Assembly: GCF_010384365.1 (NCBI RefSeq)
Contig: NZ_CP048397.1
Span: 4,650,001-4,714,000, forward strand
DNA: 64,000 nucleotides
Source of the DNA: Streptomyces sp. S4.7
GTDB taxonomy: Bacteria > Actinomycetota > Actinomycetes > Streptomycetales > Streptomycetaceae
Direction of reading: 5' to 3'
The position numbers and the translations under genes are program-made. Shown here one piece after another: positions 1 to 8,100 of the stretch. Within the stretch, counting starts at the first letter, position 1. The number at the start of each line of letters is the position of its first letter. A model generated the notes under the pieces. It saw nothing but the letters and a program-made list of their open reading frames with translations. It was not told the origin of the DNA and made no database searches.

Positions 1-642
1 ATCGCGGGCCTGCGCGCCGGGCGGGTGCGGCTGGTCTCGTTCCCCAGCGGCAGCTCCACCCTCGTCCCCACCGCGCTGGCCGCCCTGCGCGCCGCCCACC
101 CGGGCATCCGCGTCTCGCTCGTCGACGCCGAACCGCCCCGCTCCGTCGAGATGCTGCGCGACGGCGACTGCGACATGGCGCTCGCCTTCCGCTACGACTC
201 CACCGGGGGCGCCGAGGAGTGGGACGACCTGGTCGTACGGCCGCTGCTCACCGACCGGCTGGTGGGACTGCTCCCCGCGGGGCACCGGCTGGCCGGGACC
301 GGCTCCGTCGCGATCGGTGACCTCGCCGACGAGGCGTGGATCGCGGGCTGTCCGCGCTGCCGTCACCAACTGGTGGATGCCTGCGAGAAGGCGGGCTTCA
401 CCCCGCGCATCGATTTCGCGACGGACGACTACCCGGCCGTGATCGGCCTCGTCGGGGCGGGACTCGGGGTCGCCTTCCTGCCGGAGCTGGCCCTGGAGTC
501 GGTGCTGCCGAAGGGCGCCCGGACGGTCACCGTCGAGCCCGCCGTACGGCGCGAGGTCGTCGCGCTCACCCTGCCCGATCTGGCGCGGGTCCCGGCGGTG
601 GCGGCGACGCTGGACCAATTGGAACGGGCCGCGTCACGCTGA
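1..642 (+). CDS. LysR-family transcriptional regulator, C-terminal part (5' truncated)
   Basis: The frame is already open at base 1, so the start codon and the N-terminal winged helix-turn-helix lie outside the window; 213 residues remain. They read as the effector-binding domain of a LysR regulator: an SFPSGSS strand-turn at the first Rossmann-like subdomain, a middle segment in which a charged target is compared with RPLLTDRLVGLLPAGHRLA, and a late LVGAGLGVAFLPELAL segment typical of the family. The stop codon sits inside a strong hairpin. The effector and targets cannot be told from this domain. The neighbour whiD is convergent, so the two genes are not co-transcribed. Confidence 0.85.
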   Translation: MAGLRAGRVRLVSFPSGSSTLVPTALAALRAAHPGIRVSLVDAEPPRSVEMLRDGDCDMALAFRYDSTGGAEEWDDLVVRPLLTDRLVGLLPAGHRLAGTGSVAIGDLADEAWIAGCPRCRHQLVDACEKAGFTPRIDFATDDYPAVIGLVGAGLGVAFLPELALESVLPKGARTVTVEPAVRREVVALTLPDLARVPAVAATLDQLERAASR

Positions 643-652
643 CGCGGCCCGT
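624..652. terminator. Stem-loop at the end of the LysR gene
   Basis: Perfect 13-bp inverted repeat (ACGGGCCGCGTCA / TGACGCGGCCCGT) with a 3-nt loop. It overlaps the stop codon at 640-642. There is no U-tract, which is usual in Streptomyces. It lies between two convergent genes and could serve both. Confidence 0.7.
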
Positions 653-741
653 CGGGCGGCGCCCGTGCCGGGGTCCCGCCGAGGTCCCGCCGGGCTCCCG
701 CAAGGAGTGCAGGAACGTTTCTGCATCGATTCTGCGGCGGG

Positions 742-1065
742 TCAGGCGCGACCCGGGCCGTTCGCCCCCGAGGTCGCGATCAGCCGGGTGCGGGCACGCC
801 CCATCAGCTCCTCGCGTTCGTCCTCGGTCAGCCCGCCCCACACGCCGTACGGCTCCCGCACCGCCATGGCGTGAGCCGCGCACTGCGCGCGTACCGGGCA
901 TCTCATGCAGACCTCCTTGGCCGAGGTCTCGCGGGCGCTGCGTGCCGCGCCGCGTTCTCCCTCCGGGTGAAAGAACAGCGAGCTGTCGACGCCACGACAG
1001 GCCGCGAGGAGCTGCCAGTCCCACAGATCTGCGTTCGGTCCGGGAAGCCGGGAGAAATCTGCCAT
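742..1065 (-). CDS. whiD: WhiB-like iron-sulfur regulator WhiD
   Basis: A 107-residue Wbl protein. The four cluster-binding cysteines are C23, C53, C56 and C62 (ACRG, then CMRC and QC), followed by the GVWGG turn at about 74-78 and a basic C-terminus (GRARTRL) that contacts sigma factor/DNA in the family. In Streptomyces, WhiD is needed for late sporulation septation and spore maturation and binds a [4Fe-4S] cluster sensitive to oxygen and NO. The identification rests on the close resemblance to known WhiD and on its place divergent from bldM. The 462-bp gap to bldM must hold its promoter. Start codon ATG at 1065. Confidence 0.92.
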   Translation of the reverse strand: MADFSRLPGPNADLWDWQLLAACRGVDSSLFFHPEGERGAARSARETSAKEVCMRCPVRAQCAAHAMAVREPYGVWGGLTEDEREELMGRARTRLIATSGANGPGRA

Positions 1066-1528
1066 TGCTCATGTCCCCTTGAATCCGTGGAGGCGGATAC
1101 GGGCCGCTCGGCCCTGTCTTCCTGGTCAGGTCAGGGCCTGAGAACGCCCTGGCGCGCCGGATACGAGCCCGACGTGCTGAACACGTCGTGCCCACGACCG
1201 TACATCTCCTGTGTAAGTAGATGTAAATATGACTCATTGCGAATCTAGCCATAGACACCAAGAAAAGGTAAGAAATAGAGCTAAATGGGGCATAGCGCAG
1301 AGTGATCGAGGTGTGACCTGCGAGGCTCTGCTCTGTGTGCGCGTCCTCACGTAGAGTGCCGAAGGCGATTCCGGACCCGTAACTCTTTCGAGTGACCGTC
1401 GTTGAGTGGTCGAGGCGGTTGAAGGAAGAAGCGATCGGGCACATGTCCGATGGCGTCAATCGCACAGGTGACCACATGTACTCAGCCTGGAGGCTCAACG
1501 TGACGCGCATCAGCTGCGGAGGGCGGCC
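1066..1528. promoter_or_regulatory. Divergent whiD-bldM regulatory region
   Basis: This 462-bp non-coding gap separates the starts of whiD (-) and bldM (+). The stretch 1195-1310 is clearly AT-richer than the rest of the window. A sigma-BldN-type promoter (CGTAAC, 16 bp, CGTTGA) lies at 1378-1405 facing bldM. In Streptomyces, bldM is a BldD and BldN target, so further operators are expected here, but I could not assign a BldD box with confidence. Confidence 0.75.
1378..1405 (+). promoter_or_regulatory. Sigma-BldN-type promoter of bldM
   Basis: CGTAAC (1378-1383), a 16-bp spacer and CGTTGA (1400-1405). This matches the published sigma-BldN consensus (CGTAAC / CGTTGA) at every base. It points at bldM and would give a leader of about 115 nt. 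Confidence 0.8.
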
Positions 1529-2140
1529 ATGACATCCGTCCTCGTCTGCGACGACTCCCCGCTTGCCCGAGAGGCGCTGCGCCGCGCGGTTGCGACCGTG
1601 CCAGGTGTCGAGCGCGTGACGACCGCGGCCAACGGTGAGGAAGTTCTCCGCCGCTGGGGCGCCGACCGCTCGGACCTGATTCTGATGGACGTACGCATGC
1701 CCGGTCTGGGCGGCGTCGAGACCGTCCGCCGACTGCTGTCCGCCGATCCGGGCGCCCGGATCATCATGCTCACGGTCGCCGAGGACCTGGACGGTGTCGC
1801 GCTCGCGGTCGCCGCCGGTGCCCGCGGCTATCTGCACAAGGACGCGTCCCGCGCGGAGTTGCGCGCGACCGTCACCCAGGCGCTCGCCGATCCGACATGG
1901 CGGCTCGCCCCGCGCCGGCTCAGGTCGGCCGAGATGGGCGCCGCGCCCACGCTCACGGCCCGCGAGATCCAGGTCCTCGAAGGCATGAGCCACGGCCGGT
2001 CCAACGCGGAGATCGGGCGCGAGCTCTTCCTCTCGGAGGACACGGTCAAGACCCATGCCCGCCGGCTGTTCAAAAAGCTCGGCGCCTCGGACCGTGCGCA
2101 CGCCGTGGCTCTCGGATTCCGCTGGGGCCTGGTCCGCTAG
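1529..2140 (+). CDS. bldM: Developmental response regulator BldM
   Basis: 203 residues with a receiver domain at 1-120 and a LuxR-type helix-turn-helix at about 140-200 (TAREIQVLEGMSHGRSNAEI, then a recognition helix around EDTVKTHARRLFKKLG). The phospho-acceptor position is D54 in LILMDVRMPG, with the acidic pair D8/D9. BldM is an atypical response regulator that acts as a homodimer on early genes and as a heterodimer with WhiI on sporulation genes; no partner histidine kinase is adjacent here. The ATG at 1529 follows a GGAGGGCGGCC Shine-Dalgarno sequence. Expression is probably sigma-BldN dependent. Confidence 0.95.
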   Translation: MTSVLVCDDSPLAREALRRAVATVPGVERVTTAANGEEVLRRWGADRSDLILMDVRMPGLGGVETVRRLLSADPGARIIMLTVAEDLDGVALAVAAGARGYLHKDASRAELRATVTQALADPTWRLAPRRLRSAEMGAAPTLTAREIQVLEGMSHGRSNAEIGRELFLSEDTVKTHARRLFKKLGASDRAHAVALGFRWGLVR

Positions 2141-2443
2141 GTCCGGCCGCCGACCGGAGTTGAAGACGCCTGGTCGCAGGGGTGCGGACAACTCGTCCGG
2201 AGAGTCGCGGAACCCCGTCCGCCGTGCGGTGGGCGGGGCGGCGGAGAGGGCCATCGGTGCCCGCACGCCACAGTTTCCCGCCCGATGCCGCATCCTTGAG
2301 TTGTGGAGTTCCTCGGGGACGAGTCGGGCGAGCGGAAGGGGAGGGCGCAGGAGATGGGTTCCTCCGCACCTACTCATAACGCTTCGGTGCACAACTATGA
2401 ACGCGGTGCCACGGATCCGCAGAGGCCGAGGCACCATGGTCCG

Positions 2444-3019
2444 ATGCGCGATGACGAGACCACGGTGATCGGTGCGCTCGTTCACCGTGCCGTCGAGGGC
2501 GACGGGCGGGCCACGCACGATCTCCTGGCTCATGTGCACCCTCTCGCGCTGCGCTACTGCCGCACCCGGCTGAACCGACTGCCCGGTGACGCCCGGCACT
2601 TCACCGAGGATCTCGCGCAGGAGGTCTGTGTCGCCGTCCTGATGGCGCTGCCGCGCTACAAGGACACCGGCAGGCCCTTCGAGGCGTTCGTCTTCGCCAT
2701 CGCCGCGCACAAGGTCGCCGATCTCCAGCGGGCCGCCATGCGGCACCCGGGGTCGACGGCCGTGCCCTCGGACGAGATGCCCGAGCGGCCCGACGACTCC
2801 CTCGGTCCGGAGGAGCGCGCACTGCTCAGCAGCGACGCCGAATGGGCCAAGAAGCTCCTCGCCAACCTCCCGGACAATCAGCGCGAGCTGCTCGTGCTGC
2901 GGGTCGCCGTGGGGCTGACCGCCGAGGAGACCGGCCAGATGCTGGGGATGTCGCCGGGCGCCGTACGGGTCGCGCAGCACCGCGCGCTCAGCAGACTGCG
3001 TGCGCTGGCCGAGCAGTAA
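2444..3019 (+). CDS. shbA: ECF RNA polymerase sigma factor, ShbA/SigD type
   Basis: 191 residues from the ATG at 2444. Region 2 (DLAQEVCVAVLMALPRY, then the FVFAIAAHKVADLQR helix) and region 4 (LPDNQRELLVLRVAVGLTAE, then SPGAVRVAQHRALSRLR) are plain; there is no region 3. The position between bldM and guaB matches ShbA of Streptomyces, the sigma factor that drives hrdB, and SigD of mycobacteria, which also sits near guaB2. An upstream in-frame ATG at 2354 follows GGGGAGG and would add 30 unconserved-looking residues, so the start is uncertain. No anti-sigma gene is adjacent. Confidence 0.8.
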   Translation: MRDDETTVIGALVHRAVEGDGRATHDLLAHVHPLALRYCRTRLNRLPGDARHFTEDLAQEVCVAVLMALPRYKDTGRPFEAFVFAIAAHKVADLQRAAMRHPGSTAVPSDEMPERPDDSLGPEERALLSSDAEWAKKLLANLPDNQRELLVLRVAVGLTAEETGQMLGMSPGAVRVAQHRALSRLRALAEQ

Positions 3020-3170
3020 GGGCGCGGCCGGGCGGGCACCTGAGTACGGCGCCCGCGGGGCCGGATCACGGCGACCGCGGAACCTGATCATGGTGACCGT
3101 GGAATGAGACCCCCGCGGCGCCCGTTAGCATGGACATCCGCACCGATCAAGGCCATCTGGGGAAGGTGTC

Positions 3171-4673
3171 ATGACTGCAAACGTCGACGGAGTGCCCGAG
3201 AAGTTCGCGACGCTCGGGCTGACATACGACGACGTGCTGCTGCTGCCGGGCGCCTCGGAGGTGCTGCCCAACCAGGTCGACACCGCGTCCCGGGTCTCCC
3301 GGAACGTGCGCGTGAACATCCCGCTGCTCTCGGCGGCGATGGACAAGGTCACCGAGGCACGCATGGCCATCGCGATGGCCCGCCAGGGCGGTGTCGGTGT
3401 GCTGCACCGCAACCTCTCCATCGCCGACCAGGCCAACCAGGTCGACCTCGTGAAGCGCTCCGAGTCCGGCATGGTCAGCGACCCGATCACGGTCCTCCCG
3501 GACGCCACGCTCGGCGAGGCGGACCAGCTGTGCGCGAAGTTCCGCATCAGCGGCGTCCCGGTCACCGACCGCTCGGGCAAGCTCCTCGGCATCGTCACCA
3601 ACCGTGACATGGCCTTCGAGTCGGACCGCTCGCGCCAGGTGCGCGAGGTCATGACGCCGATGCCGCTGGTCACCGGCAAGGTCGGCATCTCCGGCGTGGA
3701 CGCCATGGAGCTGCTGCGCCGCCACAAGATCGAGAAGCTGCCGCTGGTCGACGACGCGGGCATCCTCAAGGGCCTCATCACCGTCAAGGACTTCGTCAAG
3801 GCGGAGAAGTACCCGAACGCCGCGAAGGACGCCGAGGGCCGGCTGCTCGTCGGCGCCGCGGTGGGAGCGAGCCAGGAGGCGCTGGAGCGCGCCCAGGCGC
3901 TGGCCGAGGCCGGGGTCGACTTCCTCGTCGTCGACACCTCGCACGGCCACAACAGCAACGCGCTCAGCTGGATGTCCAAGATCAAGTCGAGCGTCGCCGT
4001 GGATGTCATCGGCGGCAACATCGCCACCAGCGACGGCGCCAAGGCGCTCATCGACGCCGGTGTCGACGGCGTCAAGGTGGGTGTCGGCCCCGGCTCCATC
4101 TGCACCACGCGCGTGGTGGCCGGTATCGGAGTCCCGCAGGTCACGGCGATCTACGAGGCGGCGACCGTCGCTCTCGCCGCCGGGGTCCCGGTCATCGGCG
4201 ACGGCGGCCTCCAGTATTCGGGCGACATCGGCAAGGCGCTCGCCGCCGGCGCCAGCACCGTCATGCTCGGCAGCCTGCTCGCGGGGTGCGAGGAGTCCCC
4301 GGGCGAGCTGCAGTTCATCAACGGCAAGCAGTTCAAGTCGTACCGCGGCATGGGCTCGCTCGGCGCGATGCAGTCGCGTGGCCAGGCCCGCTCGTACTCC
4401 AAGGACCGTTACTTCCAGTCGGACGTCTCCTCCGACGACAAGCTCGTGCCCGAGGGCATCGAGGGCCAGGTCCCCTACCGGGGCCCGCTCGGCGCCGTAC
4501 TGCACCAGCTGATCGGCGGGCTGCGGCAGACGATGGGCTATGTGGGCGCGGCCTCCATCGACGAGATGGAGCGCAAGGGACGGTTCGTCCGGATCACCGC
4601 GGCCGGTCTCAAGGAGAGCCACCCGCACGACATCCAGATGACGGTCGAGGCACCGAACTACAACCAGCACTGA
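3171..4673 (+). CDS. guaB: IMP dehydrogenase
   Basis: 500 residues, the normal length. It oxidises IMP to XMP with NAD+, the committed step of guanine nucleotide synthesis. The TIM barrel is interrupted by a CBS-domain pair at about 98-215 (MVSDPITVLPDATLGEA, then VMTPMPLVTG). The catalytic loop reads GPGSICTTR with the nucleophile at C311, and the flap carries the RGMGSLGAM segment. The ATG at 3171 follows GGGGAAGG. A strong hairpin begins 8 bp after the stop, so read-through into guaB3 may be limited. Confidence 0.97.
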   Translation: MTANVDGVPEKFATLGLTYDDVLLLPGASEVLPNQVDTASRVSRNVRVNIPLLSAAMDKVTEARMAIAMARQGGVGVLHRNLSIADQANQVDLVKRSESGMVSDPITVLPDATLGEADQLCAKFRISGVPVTDRSGKLLGIVTNRDMAFESDRSRQVREVMTPMPLVTGKVGISGVDAMELLRRHKIEKLPLVDDAGILKGLITVKDFVKAEKYPNAAKDAEGRLLVGAAVGASQEALERAQALAEAGVDFLVVDTSHGHNSNALSWMSKIKSSVAVDVIGGNIATSDGAKALIDAGVDGVKVGVGPGSICTTRVVAGIGVPQVTAIYEAATVALAAGVPVIGDGGLQYSGDIGKALAAGASTVMLGSLLAGCEESPGELQFINGKQFKSYRGMGSLGAMQSRGQARSYSKDRYFQSDVSSDDKLVPEGIEGQVPYRGPLGAVLHQLIGGLRQTMGYVGAASIDEMERKGRFVRITAAGLKESHPHDIQMTVEAPNYNQH

Positions 4674-4680
4674 ACCCCTC

Positions 4681-4720
4681 CCGATGCCGCCGGTGGCCAG
4701 CCACTCACCGGCGGCATCGG
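4681..4720 (+). terminator. Stem-loop after guaB
   Basis: Perfect 15-bp inverted repeat CCGATGCCGCCGGTG / CACCGGCGGCATCGG with a 10-nt loop, starting 8 bp after the guaB stop. Confidence 0.8.
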
Positions 4721-4768
4721 TGTGTCGGGGATACTGGGACGGCTGACGCAGAGGAAAGGCCCCACATC

Positions 4769-5893
4769 GTGACTGAGATCGAGATCGGCCGCGGCAAGCG
4801 CGGACGCCGCGCGTACGCCTTCGACGACATCGCCGTCGTCCCCAGCCGGCGCACCCGCGACCCGAAGGAGGTCTCGATCGCCTGGCAGATCGACGCCTAC
4901 CGCTTCGAGCTGCCGTTCCTGGCCGCGCCCATGGACTCCGTGGTCTCGCCGAGCACCGCGATCCGCATCGGTGAGCTGGGCGGTCTCGGTGTGCTCAACC
5001 TCGAAGGCCTGTGGACCCGTTACGAGGACCCGCAGCCGCTGCTGGACGAGATCGCCGAGCTGGACGAGGCGACCGCCAACCGCCGGCTCCAGGAGATCTA
5101 CTCCGCTCCGATCCAGGAAGAGCTGATCGGGCGGCGCATCAAGGAGGTGCGCGACTCCGGCGTGGTCACGGCCGCCGCGCTCTCGCCGCAGCGCACCGCG
5201 CAGTTCTCCAAGGCCGTCGTGGACGCCGGGGTGGACATCTTCGTCATCCGCGGGACGACGGTCTCCGCCGAGCACGTCTCGGGCGCGGCCGAGCCGCTGA
5301 ACCTGAAGCAGTTCATCTACGAGCTGGACGTCCCGGTCATCGTCGGCGGCTGCGCCACGTACACCGCGTCGCTGCACCTGATGCGCACCGGGGCCGCCGG
5401 TGTGCTGGTGGGCTTCGGCGGCGGGGCCGCGCACACCACCCGTAACGTGCTGGGCATCCAGGTGCCGATGGCGACCGCGGTCGCGGACGTGGCCGCCGCC
5501 CGGCGCGACTACATGGACGAGTCCGGCGGCCGGTACGTGCACGTGATCGCGGACGGTGGTGTCGGCTGGTCCGGCGACCTGCCCAAGGCCGTGGCCTGCG
5601 GGGCCGACGCGGTGATGATGGGCTCCCCGCTGGCGCGGGCGAACGACGCGCCGGGCAAGGGGCACCACTGGGGCATGGAGGCCGTCCACGAGGACGTGCC
5701 GCGCGGCAAGCTGGTGGACCTGGGCATCGCGGGGACGACCGAGGAGATCCTGACCGGCCCCTCGCACAGTCCGGACGGTTCGATGAACTTCTTCGGCGCG
5801 CTCAAGAGGGCGATGGCGACGACCGGTTACAGCGAGCTCAAGGAGTTCCAGCGCGTCGAGGTGACGGTCGCGGACTCGCAGCACAGCCGCTGA
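4769..5893 (+). CDS. guaB3: GuaB3 family IMP dehydrogenase/GMP reductase-related protein
   Basis: 374 residues from a GTG at 4769, preceded by GAGGAAAGG. It is a CBS-less TIM barrel of the IMPDH/GMPR superfamily: an N-terminal YAFDDIAVVPSRRTRD segment, a phosphate-binding loop near VHVIADGGVGWSGDLPKA, and GADAVMMGSPLA. The loop that carries the catalytic Cys in IMPDH (GxGxxCTTR) reads GGGAAHTTR, with His at 222. The protein therefore cannot use the covalent E-XMP* mechanism at that position. GuaB3 is paired with guaB in actinobacteria. A cyanobacterial GuaB3 was reported as a GMP reductase, but the function here is inferred only from family and place. Confidence 0.85.
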   Translation: MTEIEIGRGKRGRRAYAFDDIAVVPSRRTRDPKEVSIAWQIDAYRFELPFLAAPMDSVVSPSTAIRIGELGGLGVLNLEGLWTRYEDPQPLLDEIAELDEATANRRLQEIYSAPIQEELIGRRIKEVRDSGVVTAAALSPQRTAQFSKAVVDAGVDIFVIRGTTVSAEHVSGAAEPLNLKQFIYELDVPVIVGGCATYTASLHLMRTGAAGVLVGFGGGAAHTTRNVLGIQVPMATAVADVAAARRDYMDESGGRYVHVIADGGVGWSGDLPKAVACGADAVMMGSPLARANDAPGKGHHWGMEAVHEDVPRGKLVDLGIAGTTEEILTGPSHSPDGSMNFFGALKRAMATTGYSELKEFQRVEVTVADSQHSR

Positions 5894-5905
5894 CCGACCG
5901 ACACG

Positions 5906-5937
5906 GGTGCCCCGGACCGTACGCGGTCCGGGGCACC
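5906..5937. terminator. Bidirectional stem-loop between guaB3 and a membrane-protein gene
   Basis: Perfect 14-bp stem GGTGCCCCGGACCG / CGGTCCGGGGCACC with a TACG loop. It lies between two convergent genes and can end both transcripts. Confidence 0.85.
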
Positions 5938-5954
5938 GTCCTTCGGCTGAAGGG

Positions 5955-6443
5955 TCAGGCCTTCTTGGCGCCCGAGAAGGCCGCGAAGGCGGCGAGGGCG
6001 AAGAAGAGGAACGTCATCGCCTCCTTGCCCGCGTTCCACGCGTCCGTCAGCAGGCTGAAGTGGTCGAACAGCATCTCCGTCGTCGACAGACCCAACTCCT
6101 CCGCACCGATGATCGCGATGCCGAAGATCTGGCCCAGGTAGACGGCGGCGAGCGCGAACACGGCGCTGACCACGGCGAGGACCGGGTTGCGTCCGCCGAC
6201 CTTGCCGGCGACCAGACCGATGACGAAGCCGACGCCGATGGCGGCGAAACCGATCTCGCTCTCGATGGCACCGGCGATTCCGCCGTAGATGGCGGCGGCG
6301 ACGATCGCGGTACCGGCCGCTGCCGCCAGACCGAGGCCCACGTTGTCGCGGACCGGCGGGGCCGGGGCGAACGGGTTGCCGGGGCCGGGCGGGACGGCGC
6401 CGCCGGCGAACGGGTTTCCGGGCGGCGGAACAGACTGGCTCAT
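5955..6443 (-). CDS. Small multi-pass membrane protein, function unknown
   Basis: 162 residues from the ATG at 6443, which follows a GGGGGA Shine-Dalgarno sequence; an in-frame ATG at 6515 lacks one. A Pro/Gly-rich N-terminus (about 1-35) precedes four hydrophobic segments (roughly 36-60, 62-80, 85-108 and 138-158). The second carries a GVGFVIGLVAGKVGGRNP turn. No catalytic motif is visible. It is monocistronic: the upstream neighbour on the same strand starts beyond 6582 and the downstream gene is convergent. I do not recognise a function. Confidence 0.8.
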   Translation of the reverse strand: MSQSVPPPGNPFAGGAVPPGPGNPFAPAPPVRDNVGLGLAAAAGTAIVAAAIYGGIAGAIESEIGFAAIGVGFVIGLVAGKVGGRNPVLAVVSAVFALAAVYLGQIFGIAIIGAEELGLSTTEMLFDHFSLLTDAWNAGKEAMTFLFFALAAFAAFSGAKKA

Positions 6444-6581
6444 GTGAAGAATCCCCCAAGGAAAGCTCGCACCGTTGTGCGAGCGCCCTGGACCATAGCA
6501 GTCCGCTACGACCACGCCGTAGGCAATTCCCCCGCGGTGCGGGGCGGGTGCGCGGCGGGGACGTGCCGGGGCGTTGTGGCC

Positions 6582-7844
6582 TCAGAGCCGGTACGCCGCA
6601 CCCGCCGGGCTCGCCCCTCTGGTGTCGAGCAGCAACTGCGCCTTCACGGCGAGACCTTGGAGGTCGTAGGTGCGGTGGTGCTGGAGCAGCAACGTCAGAT
6701 CCGCCTGCGCCGCGGCCTCGTAAAGAGAGTCGGCGCGCGGTACCGGCAGATCGCGTACGCGCCAGTCGAGGACGTACGGGTCCTGGTAGCTGACGGTCGC
6801 GCCGAGGTCCATCAGCCGGCAGGCGATCTCGGTGGCCGGTGAGCTCTCCTGGTCGGCGTGGTCCGGCTTGTAGGTGACGCCGAGCAGCAGGACGCGGGCG
6901 CCGCGGGCGGACTTGCCGTGCTCGTTGAGGAGCGTGGCGCAGCGCTGGATCACGTACTGCGGCATGCGGCTGTTGACCTCCTGGGCGAGACCGACCATCC
7001 GCAGCGGGTGGCCGGGGGTGCGGCCCGCGTGCGGCAGGTAGCTGGGGTCCATGGGGGCCCCGTGGCCGCCGACGCCGGGGCCGGGGCGGAAGGCCTGGAA
7101 GCCGAACGGCTTGGTCTCGGCGCACCGGATGACGTCCCAGAGGTCGACGCCGAGGTCGTGGCAGAGCACGGCCATCTCGTTGACGAGGGCGATGTTGACG
7201 TGCCTGAAGTTGGTTTCGAGGAGCTTGACGGTCTCGGCCTCGCGCGGTCCGCGCGCGCGGACGACCTTGTCGGTGAGACGTCCGTAGAAGGCGGCGGCCG
7301 ATTCGGTGCAGGCGGGGGTGAGTCCGCCGATCACCTTGGGGGTGTTGGTGTGGCCGTGGGTACGGCGGCCGGGGTCGAGACGGCCGGGGGAGTAGGCGAG
7401 GTGGAAGTCGCGTCCGGCGCGCAGGCCCGAACCCTCTTCCAGGATGGTGCGCAGGAACCCCTCCGTGGTGCCGGGGCCCGCCGGTGATTCGAGCAGCACG
7501 GTGGTGTGCGGGCGCAGCCGGGCGGCCAGGGCGCGCGCGGCCTCGCCGACGGCGCTGAGATCGAGGGTGCGGTCGGGGCCGAGCGGGGTGGGCGCACAGA
7601 TGACGGCGGTACGCACCCGGCCGAGCTCGGTCGGGTTGGTGGTGGGCCGGAAGCCGCCGGAGAGCATGCGGCGGACGTCGGAGGGGGTGAGCGAGCCGTC
7701 GACGGGGGTGCGGCCCGCGGCCAGTTCGGCGACGGGCCGTGGATCGGTGTCGTAGCCGATGGTCTCGATGCCGGCGGCCACTGCGGCCTGGGCGAGGGGC
7801 AGGCCGAGATGGCCGAGTCCGATGACGGCGAGGTCTGCGGGCAT
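6582..7844 (-). CDS. UDP-glucose/GDP-mannose dehydrogenase family protein, catalytic Cys missing
   Basis: 420 residues with all three UDPGDH domains. The N-terminal Rossmann domain carries VIGLGHLGLP. The central domain has the helix ETVKLLETNFRHVNIALVNE, with the conserved Lys and Asn. The C-terminal Rossmann domain has LLLGVTYKPDHADQESSP. The motif that should contain the thioester-forming Cys (GGHC or GGSC) reads GPGVGGHGAPMDPSYL, with Gly262 in its place. The usual SPER motif reads SPGR (Gly154). NAD and sugar-nucleotide binding look intact, but the second oxidation step to a uronate should not work normally. No glycan gene is adjacent. The ATG at 7844 follows GGAAAGGA. Confidence 0.85.
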   Translation of the reverse strand: MPADLAVIGLGHLGLPLAQAAVAAGIETIGYDTDPRPVAELAAGRTPVDGSLTPSDVRRMLSGGFRPTTNPTELGRVRTAVICAPTPLGPDRTLDLSAVGEAARALAARLRPHTTVLLESPAGPGTTEGFLRTILEEGSGLRAGRDFHLAYSPGRLDPGRRTHGHTNTPKVIGGLTPACTESAAAFYGRLTDKVVRARGPREAETVKLLETNFRHVNIALVNEMAVLCHDLGVDLWDVIRCAETKPFGFQAFRPGPGVGGHGAPMDPSYLPHAGRTPGHPLRMVGLAQEVNSRMPQYVIQRCATLLNEHGKSARGARVLLLGVTYKPDHADQESSPATEIACRLMDLGATVSYQDPYVLDWRVRDLPVPRADSLYEAAAQADLTLLLQHHRTYDLQGLAVKAQLLLDTRGASPAGAAYRL

Positions 7845-8100
7845 GTGGGCCGTCCTTTCCCATAACCGGAGGAGACAGTGGGCGCAACCCGTGTGGACAG
7901 AACGAGCGAGCGCAATGTCAGACTAGGCGTAAATATGACCGATATGCGTCATTACATGGCCGGACATTGAGGTGCATGTCGGCTGATTTCCTGGGCCTGA
8001 TCCGATCTTCAACCGGTGTTGTCCACAGCCGGTGGCTGAAGTCGGTGAGTCCGGACAGAATCGAAGAGCCCGAACAACACGGGGGCGACGGGAGGCAGCG

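Noticed and set aside
566..3091. 841-residue open frame on the minus strand
   Set aside because: It runs antisense through bldM and the sigma factor gene, with Arg/Pro-rich sequence typical of a high-GC shadow frame.
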